DNA from: Bacteroidota bacterium
GTDB taxonomy: Bacteria > Bacteroidota > Bacteroidia > Flavobacteriales > Flavobacteriaceae
Reading direction: 5' to 3'
Assembly (NCBI GenBank): GCA_024280635.1
Contig: JAJRPS010000095.1
Coordinates: 1-46,126 of the forward strand
DNA length: 46,126 nucleotides
The stretch's first letter is position 1, and the number at the start of each line of letters is the position of its first letter. The position numbers were made by a program, and so were the translations under genes. A model generated the notes under the pieces. It was not told where the DNA came from. It did no database searches and worked only from the letters and a program-made list of their open reading frames with translations. Positions 24,156 to 32,326 of this stretch are shown here, in pieces.

Positions 24156-25538
24156 TTAATTTTCTTTAACAGAAAGGATTAACTTTTTGGTTACATAATT
24201 AAATCGCAGATACAATAATACAGCTGCTACGGTTAAACCTGCCAACAACCCCAACCAGACTCCTGCACTTTTATAATCGGTATACAATCCTAAATAGTAA
24301 CTAATAGGAAAACCAACCATCCAATATGAAATAAAAATAAGTATTGTAGGTATTTTAACATCTTGTAACCCACGTAATGCACCTAATACAACTACTTGTA
24401 TTCCGTCTGAAATTTGAAAAACAGCTGCTATCAACAATAAGGTTGAGGCTATTTTAACTACTTCCATTGTGTTACTCAAATCGGCTATGTTATTATAATT
24501 TACAAATAAATCCGGAAAAACATTGTGCATTGCCACAAAGACTCCTGCAAAAATAATTTCTATAAAAAGTGTCAATAAAAATACTGAAAAAGCGACTCTA
24601 CGCAGCTCCTTAAAATTTTGCAATCCTTTTTGATTCCCAACACGAATGGTTGCTGCTACACTTAATCCCATACCCACCATAAAAGTCATGGAAGATAATT
24701 TTAAAGCAATTTGATTTGCCGCTTGTGTGTTACTTCCTAAAACTCCTGACAACCAAACACCCGCTACAAAAATAGCGACTTCAAAAAACATTTGTAAAGA
24801 TGAAGGCACTCCTAATGACAGTATTTTTTTTAGCATTGTTGCCTTAATATTTTTAAATTTTAGTTGACTCATATACGGTTTAAATTTTGCTTTAGATTGC
24901 AATAAAACCCATATAAATATAAGCATTGCTACTCTTGAAATCAATGTTCCTATTGCAGCACCTGTAATGCCCATTTTAGGAAAACCAAACTTACCATAAA
25001 TTAGCAAATAGTTTAAAATAATATTAATAGCATTTGCCAATAAAGTTGCCCACATGGCATATTTTGTTTCTGATAAACCATCAGAAAATTGTTTGAATGC
25101 TTGAAACATAATCATCGGTATCATTGAAAAGGCTACTATTTCCAAATAAGGAACTGCCATTGCCACTACTTCTACTGGCTGTTTCATGTGGTGCATTAAT
25201 GGTTTGATGGCTAGCATCAATACAAATAAAAACAAACCTAAAAAAGTGCATAAAAATAAACCATGCTTAAAAACCGAACGTCCTTTTTTAATATCTTTTG
25301 CTCCATCTGCTTCTGCTATTAAAGGGGTTATTGCTGTAGAGAAACCTATACCTAAAGACATGGCTATAAACAAAAAACTGTTTCCTAAAGATACTGCTGC
25401 TAATGCGGTGGTACTTATTTTACCAACCATAATATCATCAATTAACCCAACAAGGGTATGCCCCAACATCCCTAAAACAACAGGATATGCTAGTTTTAGG
25501 TTGTATTTAAATTCTTTAGTATAGTTTGTTAACGTCAA
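24156..25538 (-). CDS. MATE family efflux transporter
   Basis: 460 residues with twelve hydrophobic helices and the MATE internal duplication. LAYPVVLGMLGHTLVGLIDDIMVGK at the N-terminus and LSLGVPSSLQMFFEVAIFVAG at the start of the second half are the corresponding helices 1 and 7. MATE proteins export cationic drugs or metabolites using sodium or proton gradients; coupling ion and substrate cannot be read here. The start is a TTG at 25536-25538, with TACATTTG 21 bases upstream giving a leader of about 14 bases. It is divergent from the DinB-like gene. Confidence 0.92.
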   Translation of the reverse strand: MTLTNYTKEFKYNLKLAYPVVLGMLGHTLVGLIDDIMVGKISTTALAAVSLGNSFLFIAMSLGIGFSTAITPLIAEADGAKDIKKGRSVFKHGLFLCTFLGLFLFVLMLAIKPLMHHMKQPVEVVAMAVPYLEIVAFSMIPMIMFQAFKQFSDGLSETKYAMWATLLANAINIILNYLLIYGKFGFPKMGITGAAIGTLISRVAMLIFIWVLLQSKAKFKPYMSQLKFKNIKATMLKKILSLGVPSSLQMFFEVAIFVAGVWLSGVLGSNTQAANQIALKLSSMTFMVGMGLSVAATIRVGNQKGLQNFKELRRVAFSVFLLTLFIEIIFAGVFVAMHNVFPDLFVNYNNIADLSNTMEVVKIASTLLLIAAVFQISDGIQVVVLGALRGLQDVKIPTILIFISYWMVGFPISYYLGLYTDYKSAGVWLGLLAGLTVAAVLLYLRFNYVTKKLILSVKEN

Positions 25539-25558
25539 TTTTATAATATTTTAATGTG

Positions 25559-25566
25559 CAAATGTA
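25559..25566 (-). promoter_or_regulatory. -7 element (TAnnTTTG) of the MATE gene
   Basis: The minus strand reads TACATTTG, with TTG about 21 bases further upstream. The predicted start of transcription near 25552 supports the TTG initiator at 25538. Confidence 0.55.
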
Positions 25567-25694
25567 AGATAATAAAGCTCTTTATCCCAAGGGTAAAACG
25601 CAATTCGTTTCATTTAAAAAACAGCGTTATAAATAACTTTTAATGTAGCCTTTAAAAATTAACCTGATTAAGTTATCACCTCACTATAAAATAT

Positions 25695-25702
25695 TAACTT
25701 TG
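25695..25702 (+). promoter_or_regulatory. -7 element (TAnnTTTG) of the DinB-like gene
   Basis: TAACTTTG, 15 bases before the ATG at 25717. The -33 region lacks a clear TTG. Confidence 0.5.
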
Positions 25703-25716
25703 TTAAAAAGACCAAC

Positions 25717-26229
25717 ATGAGTACCTATTTCAAACAAATTCCAAAAATTACTACTAAAATTACAGTAACTACAAGTATTGCTCGTTTTATTGACGGTTTA
25801 GGATTTCGTTATTTTTGGGCTACCGAAAACTTAACCGAAAAAGAGCATGCATTTTCTCCAGGAAAAGGAAGCATGAGTATTATGGAGCTAAACTTACACA
25901 TTTACGACTTAGCTTTTATTACCTATACAACTTTTGGAGGCAACCCTACCTATAAAAAAGAAGCATTCACTACTTTTGAAGCCACCCGAGAAGAAATTTT
26001 AACGCTTTTTCAAAAACTAAGCGTACACCTAAAAACAAATGCTATTGATTTAACTACTTGCAATTTTTACGCTAAAAAATACAATCAAGAATTTTCGTTT
26101 TGGTACATGCTCAATGGACCTATTGCCGATGCGCTAACACATGTTGGACAAATTACCAGCTGGAGGCGTTTGGCAGGAAACCCACAAACGGAAGGCGTGA
26201 ATGTATTTTTAGGAGAAAAGAAAGTATAA
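25717..26229 (+). CDS. DinB-like superfamily protein
   Basis: 170 residues predicted as a four-helix bundle. The helix containing ELNLHIYDL and the C-terminal ADALTHVGQITSWRRLAGNP carry histidines placed as in DinB/YfiT-like metal-binding proteins; WATENLTEKEHAFSPGKGSMS is a typical first-helix region. Family members may be thiol-dependent transferases, but most, including this clade, are uncharacterised. It has its own promoter box and a strong hairpin terminator immediately after the stop, so it is a single-gene unit. Confidence 0.72.
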   Translation: MSTYFKQIPKITTKITVTTSIARFIDGLGFRYFWATENLTEKEHAFSPGKGSMSIMELNLHIYDLAFITYTTFGGNPTYKKEAFTTFEATREEILTLFQKLSVHLKTNAIDLTTCNFYAKKYNQEFSFWYMLNGPIADALTHVGQITSWRRLAGNPQTEGVNVFLGEKKV

Positions 26230-26230
26230 A

Positions 26231-26260
26231 AAAAATCGCTGAAATGAATCAGCGATTTTT
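26231..26260 (+). terminator. Terminator of the DinB-like gene
   Basis: AAAAATCGCTGA (26231-26242) pairs with TCAGCGATTTTT (26249-26260) around AATGAA. It starts directly after the stop codon. The A-rich left arm also makes it usable from the other strand. The 130 bases after it show nothing further. Confidence 0.9.
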
Positions 26261-26392
26261 ACCCCAAAAAAACTTACTTATATCCATATTACTATGGACT
26301 ATACAAAGGTATACCTTTTTGAAATACTATCAAATACCCAATACTGGGTATATTTTCAACATACTACTGTTTATCTATTGAATGGCAACACT

Positions 26393-26950
26393 TTACAACC
26401 AAACAGTTTTATCTTCTATAGCTCCTCGTTCTGCATTGGGTGGCAACTCATCATAGTAGCCTAAATAAAAGAATCCCATGCAATCTTCGCCTTTATTAAA
26501 CTCAAAAAAATGATGCATATCTCTAATTATAATTGGTGGAGAACTCCAAAAACCACCTAATCCCATTTCAGTAGCTTGCAACCATAAGTTTTGAACTGCC
26601 ATGGCTACTGCTGCTGTTTCTTCCCATTCTGGCATGCGTTCTTTTTCATCACGCTGCATACAAATAGCAATTATTGCACCTGATTGTAAAGGCATTTCTT
26701 GTAGTTTTTTATATTTCAATTTTGAAAATTTAGGAGCATTCTCCTTATACGTTTCTGAAATAAACTCACTAAATTTTTGCTTAGCATCCTTACTGTAAAC
26801 CACTTTAAAACGCCATGGTTCGGTTTTAAAATGACTTGGTGCCCAATTGGCTGCTTCTAATAAAGTGGCAATAACCTCTTTAGGAACGCGCTCGTCATTA
26901 AATTGTACTGGATATATTGATCGTCTATGTTGTATGGTTTCAAAAATCAT
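26393..26950 (-). CDS. Nitroreductase family protein
   Basis: 185 residues of the FMN-dependent nitroreductase fold. The N-terminal RRSIYPVQFNDERVPKEVI and AANWAPSHFKTEPWRFKVV motifs bind the FMN phosphate and ribityl groups, and AVAMAVQNLWLQATEMGLGGFWSSPPI is the typical dimer/flavin region. It resembles the YdjA-like short class. Physiological substrate is unknown; these enzymes reduce nitro or quinone compounds with NAD(P)H. It begins three bases after the E1 dehydrogenase stop, so it should be co-transcribed with it. Confidence 0.9.
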   Translation of the reverse strand: MIFETIQHRRSIYPVQFNDERVPKEVIATLLEAANWAPSHFKTEPWRFKVVYSKDAKQKFSEFISETYKENAPKFSKLKYKKLQEMPLQSGAIIAICMQRDEKERMPEWEETAAVAMAVQNLWLQATEMGLGGFWSSPPIIIRDMHHFFEFNKGEDCMGFFYLGYYDELPPNAERGAIEDKTVWL

Positions 26951-26953
26951 AGT

Positions 26954-28960
26954 TTAATACTTTAATAATTCGTTCAATTCGTTTTCAAATCTTGCTTTTG
27001 GCAAATACTGTTGTTCTAAATTAGCTTCAAAAGGGATTGGTGTTTCTATACTGGATACTCTGCGTACTGGTGCATCTAAATACTCAAAACAATTTTCCAT
27101 AATTAAGGCTGATAAATCACTTCCAAAACTTCCCATTTGATTGTCTTCTTGCAAGATAATAACTTTTCCTGTCTTTTTAACCGATTCAAAAATAGCATCC
27201 TTATCTAAAGGAACCAAACTTCTCAAATCAATTAAGTCGGCTGAAATTTCTGGGTTATTATTTAAGGTTTCTAATGCCCAATGTACTCCTGCTCCAAAAG
27301 AAATAATAGTAATATCACTTCCTTCTTTTAAAACAGCTGCTTTTCCTAATGGAAGCGTATAATAGTCCGTTGGCACATCTTGATAAACACTTCTATATAA
27401 GGCTTTATGTTCAAAAAACAATACGGGATTGGGATCGTTAATAGCGGTAGTTAATAAGCCTTTTGCATCTGCTGGAAATGCAGGGTACACTACTTTTAAA
27501 CCAGGCACTGTGGTAAACCACGCCTCATTGGTTTGACTATGAAAAGGTCCTGCTGCTACACCTGCTCCACAAGGCATACGTACTACTACATCGGCATTTT
27601 GCCCCCATCGGTAATTTGATTTTGCTAATAAGTTAACTATCGGATTGAACCCTGATGATACAAAATCAGCAAACTGCATTTCCATAACTGATTTTATACC
27701 CGTTACGGATAACCCATAAGCTGCCGAAACTATTGCGCTTTCACAAATTGGTGTGTTACGTACACGATGTTTACCAAACTTCTCTAAAAAACCATCGGTA
27801 ATTTTAAAAACACCACCATATTCTGCAATATCTTGCCCCATAATAACCAAGTCATCATGTTTTTCCATGGCTTGTTTTAATCCCTCATAAACCGCATCTA
27901 CCAAACGAATGTTTTTCATTTCGGAATTGGGTGCAACAACCTCATTATTTGACGCTAAAAAAACATCATTCAATTCATTTTCTAAATCAACTGTAATTTT
28001 AGGCTCATCAAAAGCTATTTTTAGATTGTCATTTATTTCTTTTACTATTTCGGATTTAAAGGCTACCTCCATTTCTTCTGTTAGTAAACCTTCTGCCTTT
28101 AAAAATGCTTGAAAATTGACTAAAGGATCTTTTTTACCCCATGCTTCCATTAATTCTTTAGGCACATATTTTGTTCCGCTAGCTTCTTCATGACCACGCA
28201 TTCTAAAGGTTTTAAACTCTAATAAAACAGGACGTGGATTTTGACGCATGCTTACTGCTAATTCAGAAATTTTACTATACACCTCCAAAATATTATTACC
28301 ATCAATAATATGGCTTTCCATACCGTAGCCCTTAGCTCTATCTGCTAAATGCTCACAATTAAATTGTTCACTTACAGGTGTCGATAATCCATATCCATTA
28401 TTCTCAATACAAAATAGTACGGGCAATCCCCATACAGACGCTACATTTAATGCCTCATGTATATCTCCTTCACTGGTACCGCCATCTCCTGTAAAAACAG
28501 CACAAACCTGGTTATTCTTTTTTAATAAATTCCCTAACGCAATACCATCTGCAATACCAAATTGCGGACCTAAATGCGAAATCATACCCACAATATTAAA
28601 CTCTTGCGTTCCAAAATGAAAACTACGATCTCTACCTTTTGTAAAACCATTAGCTTTTCCTTGCCATTGTGAAAACAAACGATCTAGCGGAATTTCACGA
28701 GTAGTAAATACTCCCAAATTTCTGTGCATCGGTAATATATATTCTTCTTTATCTAAAGAGGCCGTCACCCCAATTGCTATAGCTTCTTGACCAATACCAC
28801 TAAACCATTTTGAGATTCTTCCTTGACGAAGAAGTATCAGCATTTTTTCTTCTATTAATCGAGGCTTTAACATCGACTTATATAAGTAGATTAGCGTGTC
28901 ATCACTAATGTTTTTTCTGTTATAAACAAGGGGTGTTTGCGCCGTAATTGTTGTATTCAT
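26954..28960 (-). CDS. Fused E1 alpha/beta subunit of a 2-oxoacid dehydrogenase (branched-chain type)
   Basis: 668 residues from the ATG at 28960. The alpha half (to about residue 330) has the thiamine-diphosphate motif GDGGTSEGD...ENNGYG. The beta half, from IRLVDAVYEGLKQAM, has MGQDIAEYGGVFKIT, GPFHSQTNEAW with the catalytic-site His, and the C-terminal QEDNQMGSFGSDL. Single-chain alpha/beta E1 is usual in Bacteroidota, and the sequence fits the branched-chain 2-oxoacid complex that supplies iso-fatty-acid primers. E2 and E3 are not in the window. An upstream ATG at 29005 would start only about eight bases from the predicted transcription start and adds non-conserved residues, so I prefer 28960. 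Confidence 0.9.
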   Translation of the reverse strand: MNTTITAQTPLVYNRKNISDDTLIYLYKSMLKPRLIEEKMLILLRQGRISKWFSGIGQEAIAIGVTASLDKEEYILPMHRNLGVFTTREIPLDRLFSQWQGKANGFTKGRDRSFHFGTQEFNIVGMISHLGPQFGIADGIALGNLLKKNNQVCAVFTGDGGTSEGDIHEALNVASVWGLPVLFCIENNGYGLSTPVSEQFNCEHLADRAKGYGMESHIIDGNNILEVYSKISELAVSMRQNPRPVLLEFKTFRMRGHEEASGTKYVPKELMEAWGKKDPLVNFQAFLKAEGLLTEEMEVAFKSEIVKEINDNLKIAFDEPKITVDLENELNDVFLASNNEVVAPNSEMKNIRLVDAVYEGLKQAMEKHDDLVIMGQDIAEYGGVFKITDGFLEKFGKHRVRNTPICESAIVSAAYGLSVTGIKSVMEMQFADFVSSGFNPIVNLLAKSNYRWGQNADVVVRMPCGAGVAAGPFHSQTNEAWFTTVPGLKVVYPAFPADAKGLLTTAINDPNPVLFFEHKALYRSVYQDVPTDYYTLPLGKAAVLKEGSDITIISFGAGVHWALETLNNNPEISADLIDLRSLVPLDKDAIFESVKKTGKVIILQEDNQMGSFGSDLSALIMENCFEYLDAPVRRVSSIETPIPFEANLEQQYLPKARFENELNELLKY

Positions 28961-29019
28961 TTTTGCTCTATTTTCTAAAAAATAATATCCCTCAAAAATC
29001 ATCAAAAAAACAGTATTAA

Positions 29020-29027
29020 CAAAAGTA
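29020..29027 (-). promoter_or_regulatory. -7 element (TAnnTTTG) of the E1-nitroreductase operon
   Basis: The minus strand reads TACTTTTG, predicting transcription from about 29013 and a leader of about 50 bases to the preferred ATG at 28960. Confidence 0.55.
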
Positions 29028-29070
29028 AATCTTGCTTTTTTTAAAAAACCACAATTACGGTATCAAAATA

Positions 29071-29101
29071 TTGCTTTAAACAGTTGTTTTTACTACATTT
29101 G
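29071..29101 (+). promoter_or_regulatory. Promoter of the 2OG-Fe(II) oxygenase gene
   Basis: TTG at 29071-29073, a 20-base spacer and TACATTTG at 29094-29101. Predicted start near 29108 gives a 38-base leader that ends in the (AAT)7 run. Confidence 0.7.
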
Positions 29102-29124
29102 AAACTCATTAGTGATTTTACTCA

Positions 29125-29145
29125 AATAATAATAATAATAATAAT
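29125..29145 (+). repeat. (AAT)7 microsatellite touching the start codon
   Basis: Seven perfect AAT units end exactly at the base before the ATG at 29146. They fill the region where a ribosome contacts the message, so a change in unit number would alter leader length and structure without touching the protein. Confidence 0.95.
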
Positions 29146-30096
29146 ATGCAAGGAATACCATGTGTAGATTTGTCAGACTTTTTATCTGACGACCCAAAAA
29201 GAAAACAAAAATTTGTAAACGAAATTGGAACTGCCTATCAAGAAATTGGTTTTGTGGCTTTAAAAAATCATTTTTTAAGCGACCAACTTGTAGATGATTT
29301 ATACGCAGAAGTTAAAAATTTTTTCAACTTACCTGTAAACACAAAACGCAAATATGAAATAGAAGGTCTTGGTGGTCAACGCGGGTATATTTCTTTCGGA
29401 AAAGAATCAGCAAAAGGAAAAAAAGAAGGTGATTTAAAGGAATTTTGGCACTTTGGGCAATATGTAGAAGATGATGACAAACGAAAAACAGAATACCCTG
29501 ATAACGTAATCGTATCTGAAGTTCCAAATTTTAATACTGTAGGAAAAGAAGCCTTTCAGCAATTAGAAAAAACAGGCATTTATGTACTAAGAGCTTTATC
29601 GTTATTTTTAGGTTTAGACGAATTTTACTTTGACAAATTCATTCATAACGGCAATAGTATTTTACGCCCCATACACTACCCTCCCATTACCAGCGAACCC
29701 AAAAATGCCGTACGTGCAGCTGCTCATGGTGACATCAATTTGATAACCCTTTTAATGGGTGCTCAAGGAAAAGGTCTGCAAGTGCAAGATAACGAAGGTA
29801 ATTGGCATGATGCCATGGCACAACCCGATGAATTGGTGATAAATGTAGGCGACATGCTTTCTCGACACTCCAACAACACTTTAAAATCAACCATACATAG
29901 AGTCGTAAATCCTCCAAAAGAATTGTGGGGAACATCAAGATATTCAATTCCGTTTTTCATGCACCCTGTTAGTGAAATGCCTCTAAATTGTTTAGAAAAT
30001 TGTATTACTGACCACAACCCTAAACAATTTGAAGACATTACAGCAGGTGATTTTTTACACGAACGTTTGGTAGAATTAGGATTGATTAAGAAATAA
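29146..30096 (+). CDS. Isopenicillin N synthase family 2-oxoglutarate/Fe(II)-type oxygenase
   Basis: 316 residues. The N-terminal DIOX_N region (IPCVDLSDFL...YQEIGFVALKNHFLS) is followed by the jelly-roll. Iron ligands are in AAHGDINLITLL (His, Asp) and STIHRVVNPP (His), and the co-substrate anchor is RYSIPFF (Arg-x-Ser). The set is complete, so an active oxygenase is likely, but the substrate is unknown and no peptide synthetase is nearby; such proteins are common in Flavobacteriia outside antibiotic clusters. A promoter and an (AAT)7 run precede it, and an intergenic repeat follows. Confidence 0.9.
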   Translation: MQGIPCVDLSDFLSDDPKRKQKFVNEIGTAYQEIGFVALKNHFLSDQLVDDLYAEVKNFFNLPVNTKRKYEIEGLGGQRGYISFGKESAKGKKEGDLKEFWHFGQYVEDDDKRKTEYPDNVIVSEVPNFNTVGKEAFQQLEKTGIYVLRALSLFLGLDEFYFDKFIHNGNSILRPIHYPPITSEPKNAVRAAAHGDINLITLLMGAQGKGLQVQDNEGNWHDAMAQPDELVINVGDMLSRHSNNTLKSTIHRVVNPPKELWGTSRYSIPFFMHPVSEMPLNCLENCITDHNPKQFEDITAGDFLHERLVELGLIKK

Positions 30097-30103
30097 TATT
30101 TAG

Positions 30104-30181
30104 AAGCGGATACCTGCTTTCCGCTGTATCTTTTTTTGGCATAAACGCCACAAAAAAAAGGATGCCGCATCAATCAGGGCT
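30104..30181. repeat. Flavobacterial fold-back intergenic repeat, copy B
   Basis: Reading GAAGCGGATACCTGC...CAGGGCTAA, it contains an AGCGG...CCGCT hairpin and the core ATC-T7-GGCATAAACGCCAC-A8-GGAT, which nearly matches copy A at 23784. Relative to transcription of the preceding gene it is in the opposite orientation to copy A; the core is self-complementary, so either strand can fold. It fills most of the gap between the oxygenase and SUI1 genes. Confidence 0.72.
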
Positions 30182-30196
30182 AAAAAAATAACAAAC

Positions 30197-30520
30197 ATGG
30201 ATTTAAGAGATCAACTTAAAAATTTATTTCCAACACACGAAGAAAAAGAACTTCCGAAACCTGAAAAACCAAACATTTGGTTACAAGAAGAACCTTTGCT
30301 ATGCAAGTATGAAAAACGAAAAGGTAAAGCCATAACCATTATTGATGGCTACACCGGTGCCACTTCCGATTTTAAGCAACTTGCTAAAGAAATTAAACAA
30401 AAACTAAGTGTGGGTGGTAGTTTTAAAGACGATAAAATCATTATTCAAGGTGATTATAGAGATAAAATCATGCAAATTTTACAAGAAAAAGGATTTAAAA
30501 CCAAACGCGTTGGTGGATAA
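30197..30520 (+). CDS. SUI1 domain translation factor (eIF1-like)
   Basis: 107 residues. The N-terminal 45 residues are a charged linker, and the SUI1 fold follows with GKAITIIDGYTGATSDFKQLAKEIK, KLSVGGSFKDDKIIIQGD and the terminal KGFKTKRVGG. The GGS loop and final K-R-V-G-G are typical of the bacterial YciH-like and eIF1 family, which monitors start-codon pairing. The gene lies between the repeat copy B and the nucleoside phosphorylase gene, 72 bases before the latter, and may share a transcript with it. Confidence 0.92.
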   Translation: MDLRDQLKNLFPTHEEKELPKPEKPNIWLQEEPLLCKYEKRKGKAITIIDGYTGATSDFKQLAKEIKQKLSVGGSFKDDKIIIQGDYRDKIMQILQEKGFKTKRVGG

Positions 30521-30592
30521 TTTTATATTAAAAAAGAAAACATTTTACAAATATAGCTTATTGCATACAGCATACAGCACAATACTTTACAT

Positions 30593-31462
30593 ATGAAAAT
30601 AGCAGAATCAGAATTAATATTAAATCCAGACGGCAGCGTTTATCATCTAAATTTACTTCCCGAGCACATTGCAGATACCGTTATTTTTGTTGGCGATCAA
30701 AATAGAGTTGAAAAAATAACCAAACACTTTGACGCTATTGAATTTACCACTCAAAAAAGAGAATTTAAAACCCAAACAGGTGTTTATAAAGGAAAACGAT
30801 TAACCGTTATTTCTACAGGTATTGGTCCTGACAATATTGACATTGTTATCAATGAATTGGATGCATTGGTTAATATTAATTTAAAAACTAGAACGGTTAA
30901 AAAAGAACACACTGCATTAAAAATTATACGCATTGGTACGTCAGGATCATTACAAAAAGACATTCCTGTTGACAGTTTTGTTATGGGAAAATACGGGTTA
31001 GGTTTGGATGGATTACTACACTCCTATGAAACAAAATATCTTTTTGAAACCGATATTGAAAATGCCTTTATCAATCACACCAATTGGTCTAATAAAAAAG
31101 CAAGACCTTATATTATAAAAGGAAGTGAACAGTTAGCAAAACAACTTGCTGGAAATGATGTTTTTGAAGGCTTTACCGCTACCGCACCTGGTTTTTATGG
31201 CCCACAAGGTAGAGTATTACGCTTAGCACTACAAGACCCCAAATTAAATAGTAAAATTGATAGTTTTAATTACAACGGACTAAAAGTTAGTAATTTAGAA
31301 ATGGAAACTTCCGCTATTTATGGCTTATCATCCTTATTAGGGCATCAAGCCTTATCTATGAATGCTATTATTGCCAACAGAGCAAACGGAACCTTCAGTA
31401 AAGACCCTTATGCAGTTGTTGAACGCCTAATTACATACACCTTAAATAAACTTGTTTCTTAA
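30593..31462 (+). CDS. Nucleoside phosphorylase (uridine/purine phosphorylase family)
   Basis: 289 residues of the NP-I fold. Motifs are FVGDQNRVEKI (first phosphate-binding loop), VISTGIGPDNIDIVINELDALV, IRIGTSGSLQ (phosphate site) and NLEMETSAIYGLS, where the Met-Glu pair contacts the ribose. The arrangement is closer to uridine phosphorylases than to MTA/SAH nucleosidases, but base preference is not decidable by eye. It cleaves a nucleoside with phosphate to free base and ribose-1-phosphate in salvage. The signal-less substrate-binding protein gene begins nine bases after its stop. Confidence 0.9.
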   Translation: MKIAESELILNPDGSVYHLNLLPEHIADTVIFVGDQNRVEKITKHFDAIEFTTQKREFKTQTGVYKGKRLTVISTGIGPDNIDIVINELDALVNINLKTRTVKKEHTALKIIRIGTSGSLQKDIPVDSFVMGKYGLGLDGLLHSYETKYLFETDIENAFINHTNWSNKKARPYIIKGSEQLAKQLAGNDVFEGFTATAPGFYGPQGRVLRLALQDPKLNSKIDSFNYNGLKVSNLEMETSAIYGLSSLLGHQALSMNAIIANRANGTFSKDPYAVVERLITYTLNKLVS

Positions 31463-31471
31463 CCCATTACT

Positions 31472-32326
31472 ATGAAAAACTTTAAAATTGGAGGCGTACC
31501 AGAACACTTTAATTTACCTTGGTACTTAACTTTAAGAGATAAGAGCTATCAAAAAGAAAACATTAACCTTCGCTGGCATGACTACTATGGCGGTACAGGG
31601 CAAATGTGCAATGCCCTCCGAGATAAAGAAATTGATATGGCAGTAATACTTACTGAAGGTATTATACGTGACATTATTAATGGGAACGAATGTAAAATTG
31701 TACAAATTTACACACAATCACCATTAATTTGGGGCATTCATGTCGCCGCAAACTCACCTTATAAAAAAGTAGCCGATTTAAAAGGTAAAAAAGCAGCCAT
31801 TAGTCGTTTTGGATCTGGGTCACATTTAATGGCTTATGTAAATGCTGAAAATAATGGATGGGATACCAGCAAAGACTTAGATTTTGAAGTCATTAAAAAC
31901 TTAGAAGGAGCCGTAATTGGATTGCCGAACGGAATAGGTGATTACTTCATGTGGGAAAAATTTACCACAAAACCGTATGTAGATAATGGCTCCTTTAGAG
32001 CACTCGATTACTGCCCCACTCCTTGGCCTTGTTTTGTGATTGCTGTGCGCAATGAGGTTCTTGAAAATGATCCTGAAGCCATACAAACTATTTTAGATAT
32101 TATCAATACCACAACGGAAGAGTTTAAAATGATTCCATCCATAGATCAGATGATAGCCAACAGATACGACCAAAAAATTAAAGACGTACAAGAATGGCTT
32201 AGCTTAACCCAATGGAGTCAAGAAAATATTAACAAACAAACTATTGAAAAAATTCAGAATAAGCTCCTAGATTTAAATATTATTGATCATAAAGTAAAAT
32301 ATGAAAATTTAGTACATCATTTATAA
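31472..32326 (+). CDS. Substrate-binding domain protein without signal peptide (NMT1/THI5-like fold)
   Basis: 284 residues resembling type 2 periplasmic binding proteins of nitrate/sulfonate/thiamine-precursor systems: GGTGQMCNALRDKEIDMAVILTEG, IHVAANSPYKKVADLKGKKAAISRFGSGSHLM, and a second lobe with PTPWPCFVIAVRNEVL. The N-terminus MKNFKIGGVPEHFNLPW goes straight into the first strand with no signal peptide or lipobox, so the protein is predicted to stay in the cytoplasm. No ABC permease or ATPase lies nearby. It may be a ligand sensor or a THI5-like enzyme, but no THI5 active-site evidence is visible. Its 3' end overlaps that of ung by six bases (convergent). Confidence 0.78.
   Translation: MKNFKIGGVPEHFNLPWYLTLRDKSYQKENINLRWHDYYGGTGQMCNALRDKEIDMAVILTEGIIRDIINGNECKIVQIYTQSPLIWGIHVAANSPYKKVADLKGKKAAISRFGSGSHLMAYVNAENNGWDTSKDLDFEVIKNLEGAVIGLPNGIGDYFMWEKFTTKPYVDNGSFRALDYCPTPWPCFVIAVRNEVLENDPEAIQTILDIINTTTEEFKMIPSIDQMIANRYDQKIKDVQEWLSLTQWSQENINKQTIEKIQNKLLDLNIIDHKVKYENLVHHL

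Noticed and set aside
25186-25524. 112-codon antisense open frame in the MATE gene
   Set aside because: Low-complexity shadow of membrane-helix codons; the MATE frame is complete and conserved.
28961-29005. Longer start for the E1 dehydrogenase
   Set aside because: It would leave a leader of about eight bases after the predicted promoter and adds 15 residues (MMIFEGYYFLENRAK) without family resemblance.
29763-30173. 136-codon antisense open frame across the oxygenase 3' end and repeat copy B
   Set aside because: Composition is that of a shadow frame, it has no promoter, and the opposite strand encodes a complete conserved oxygenase.
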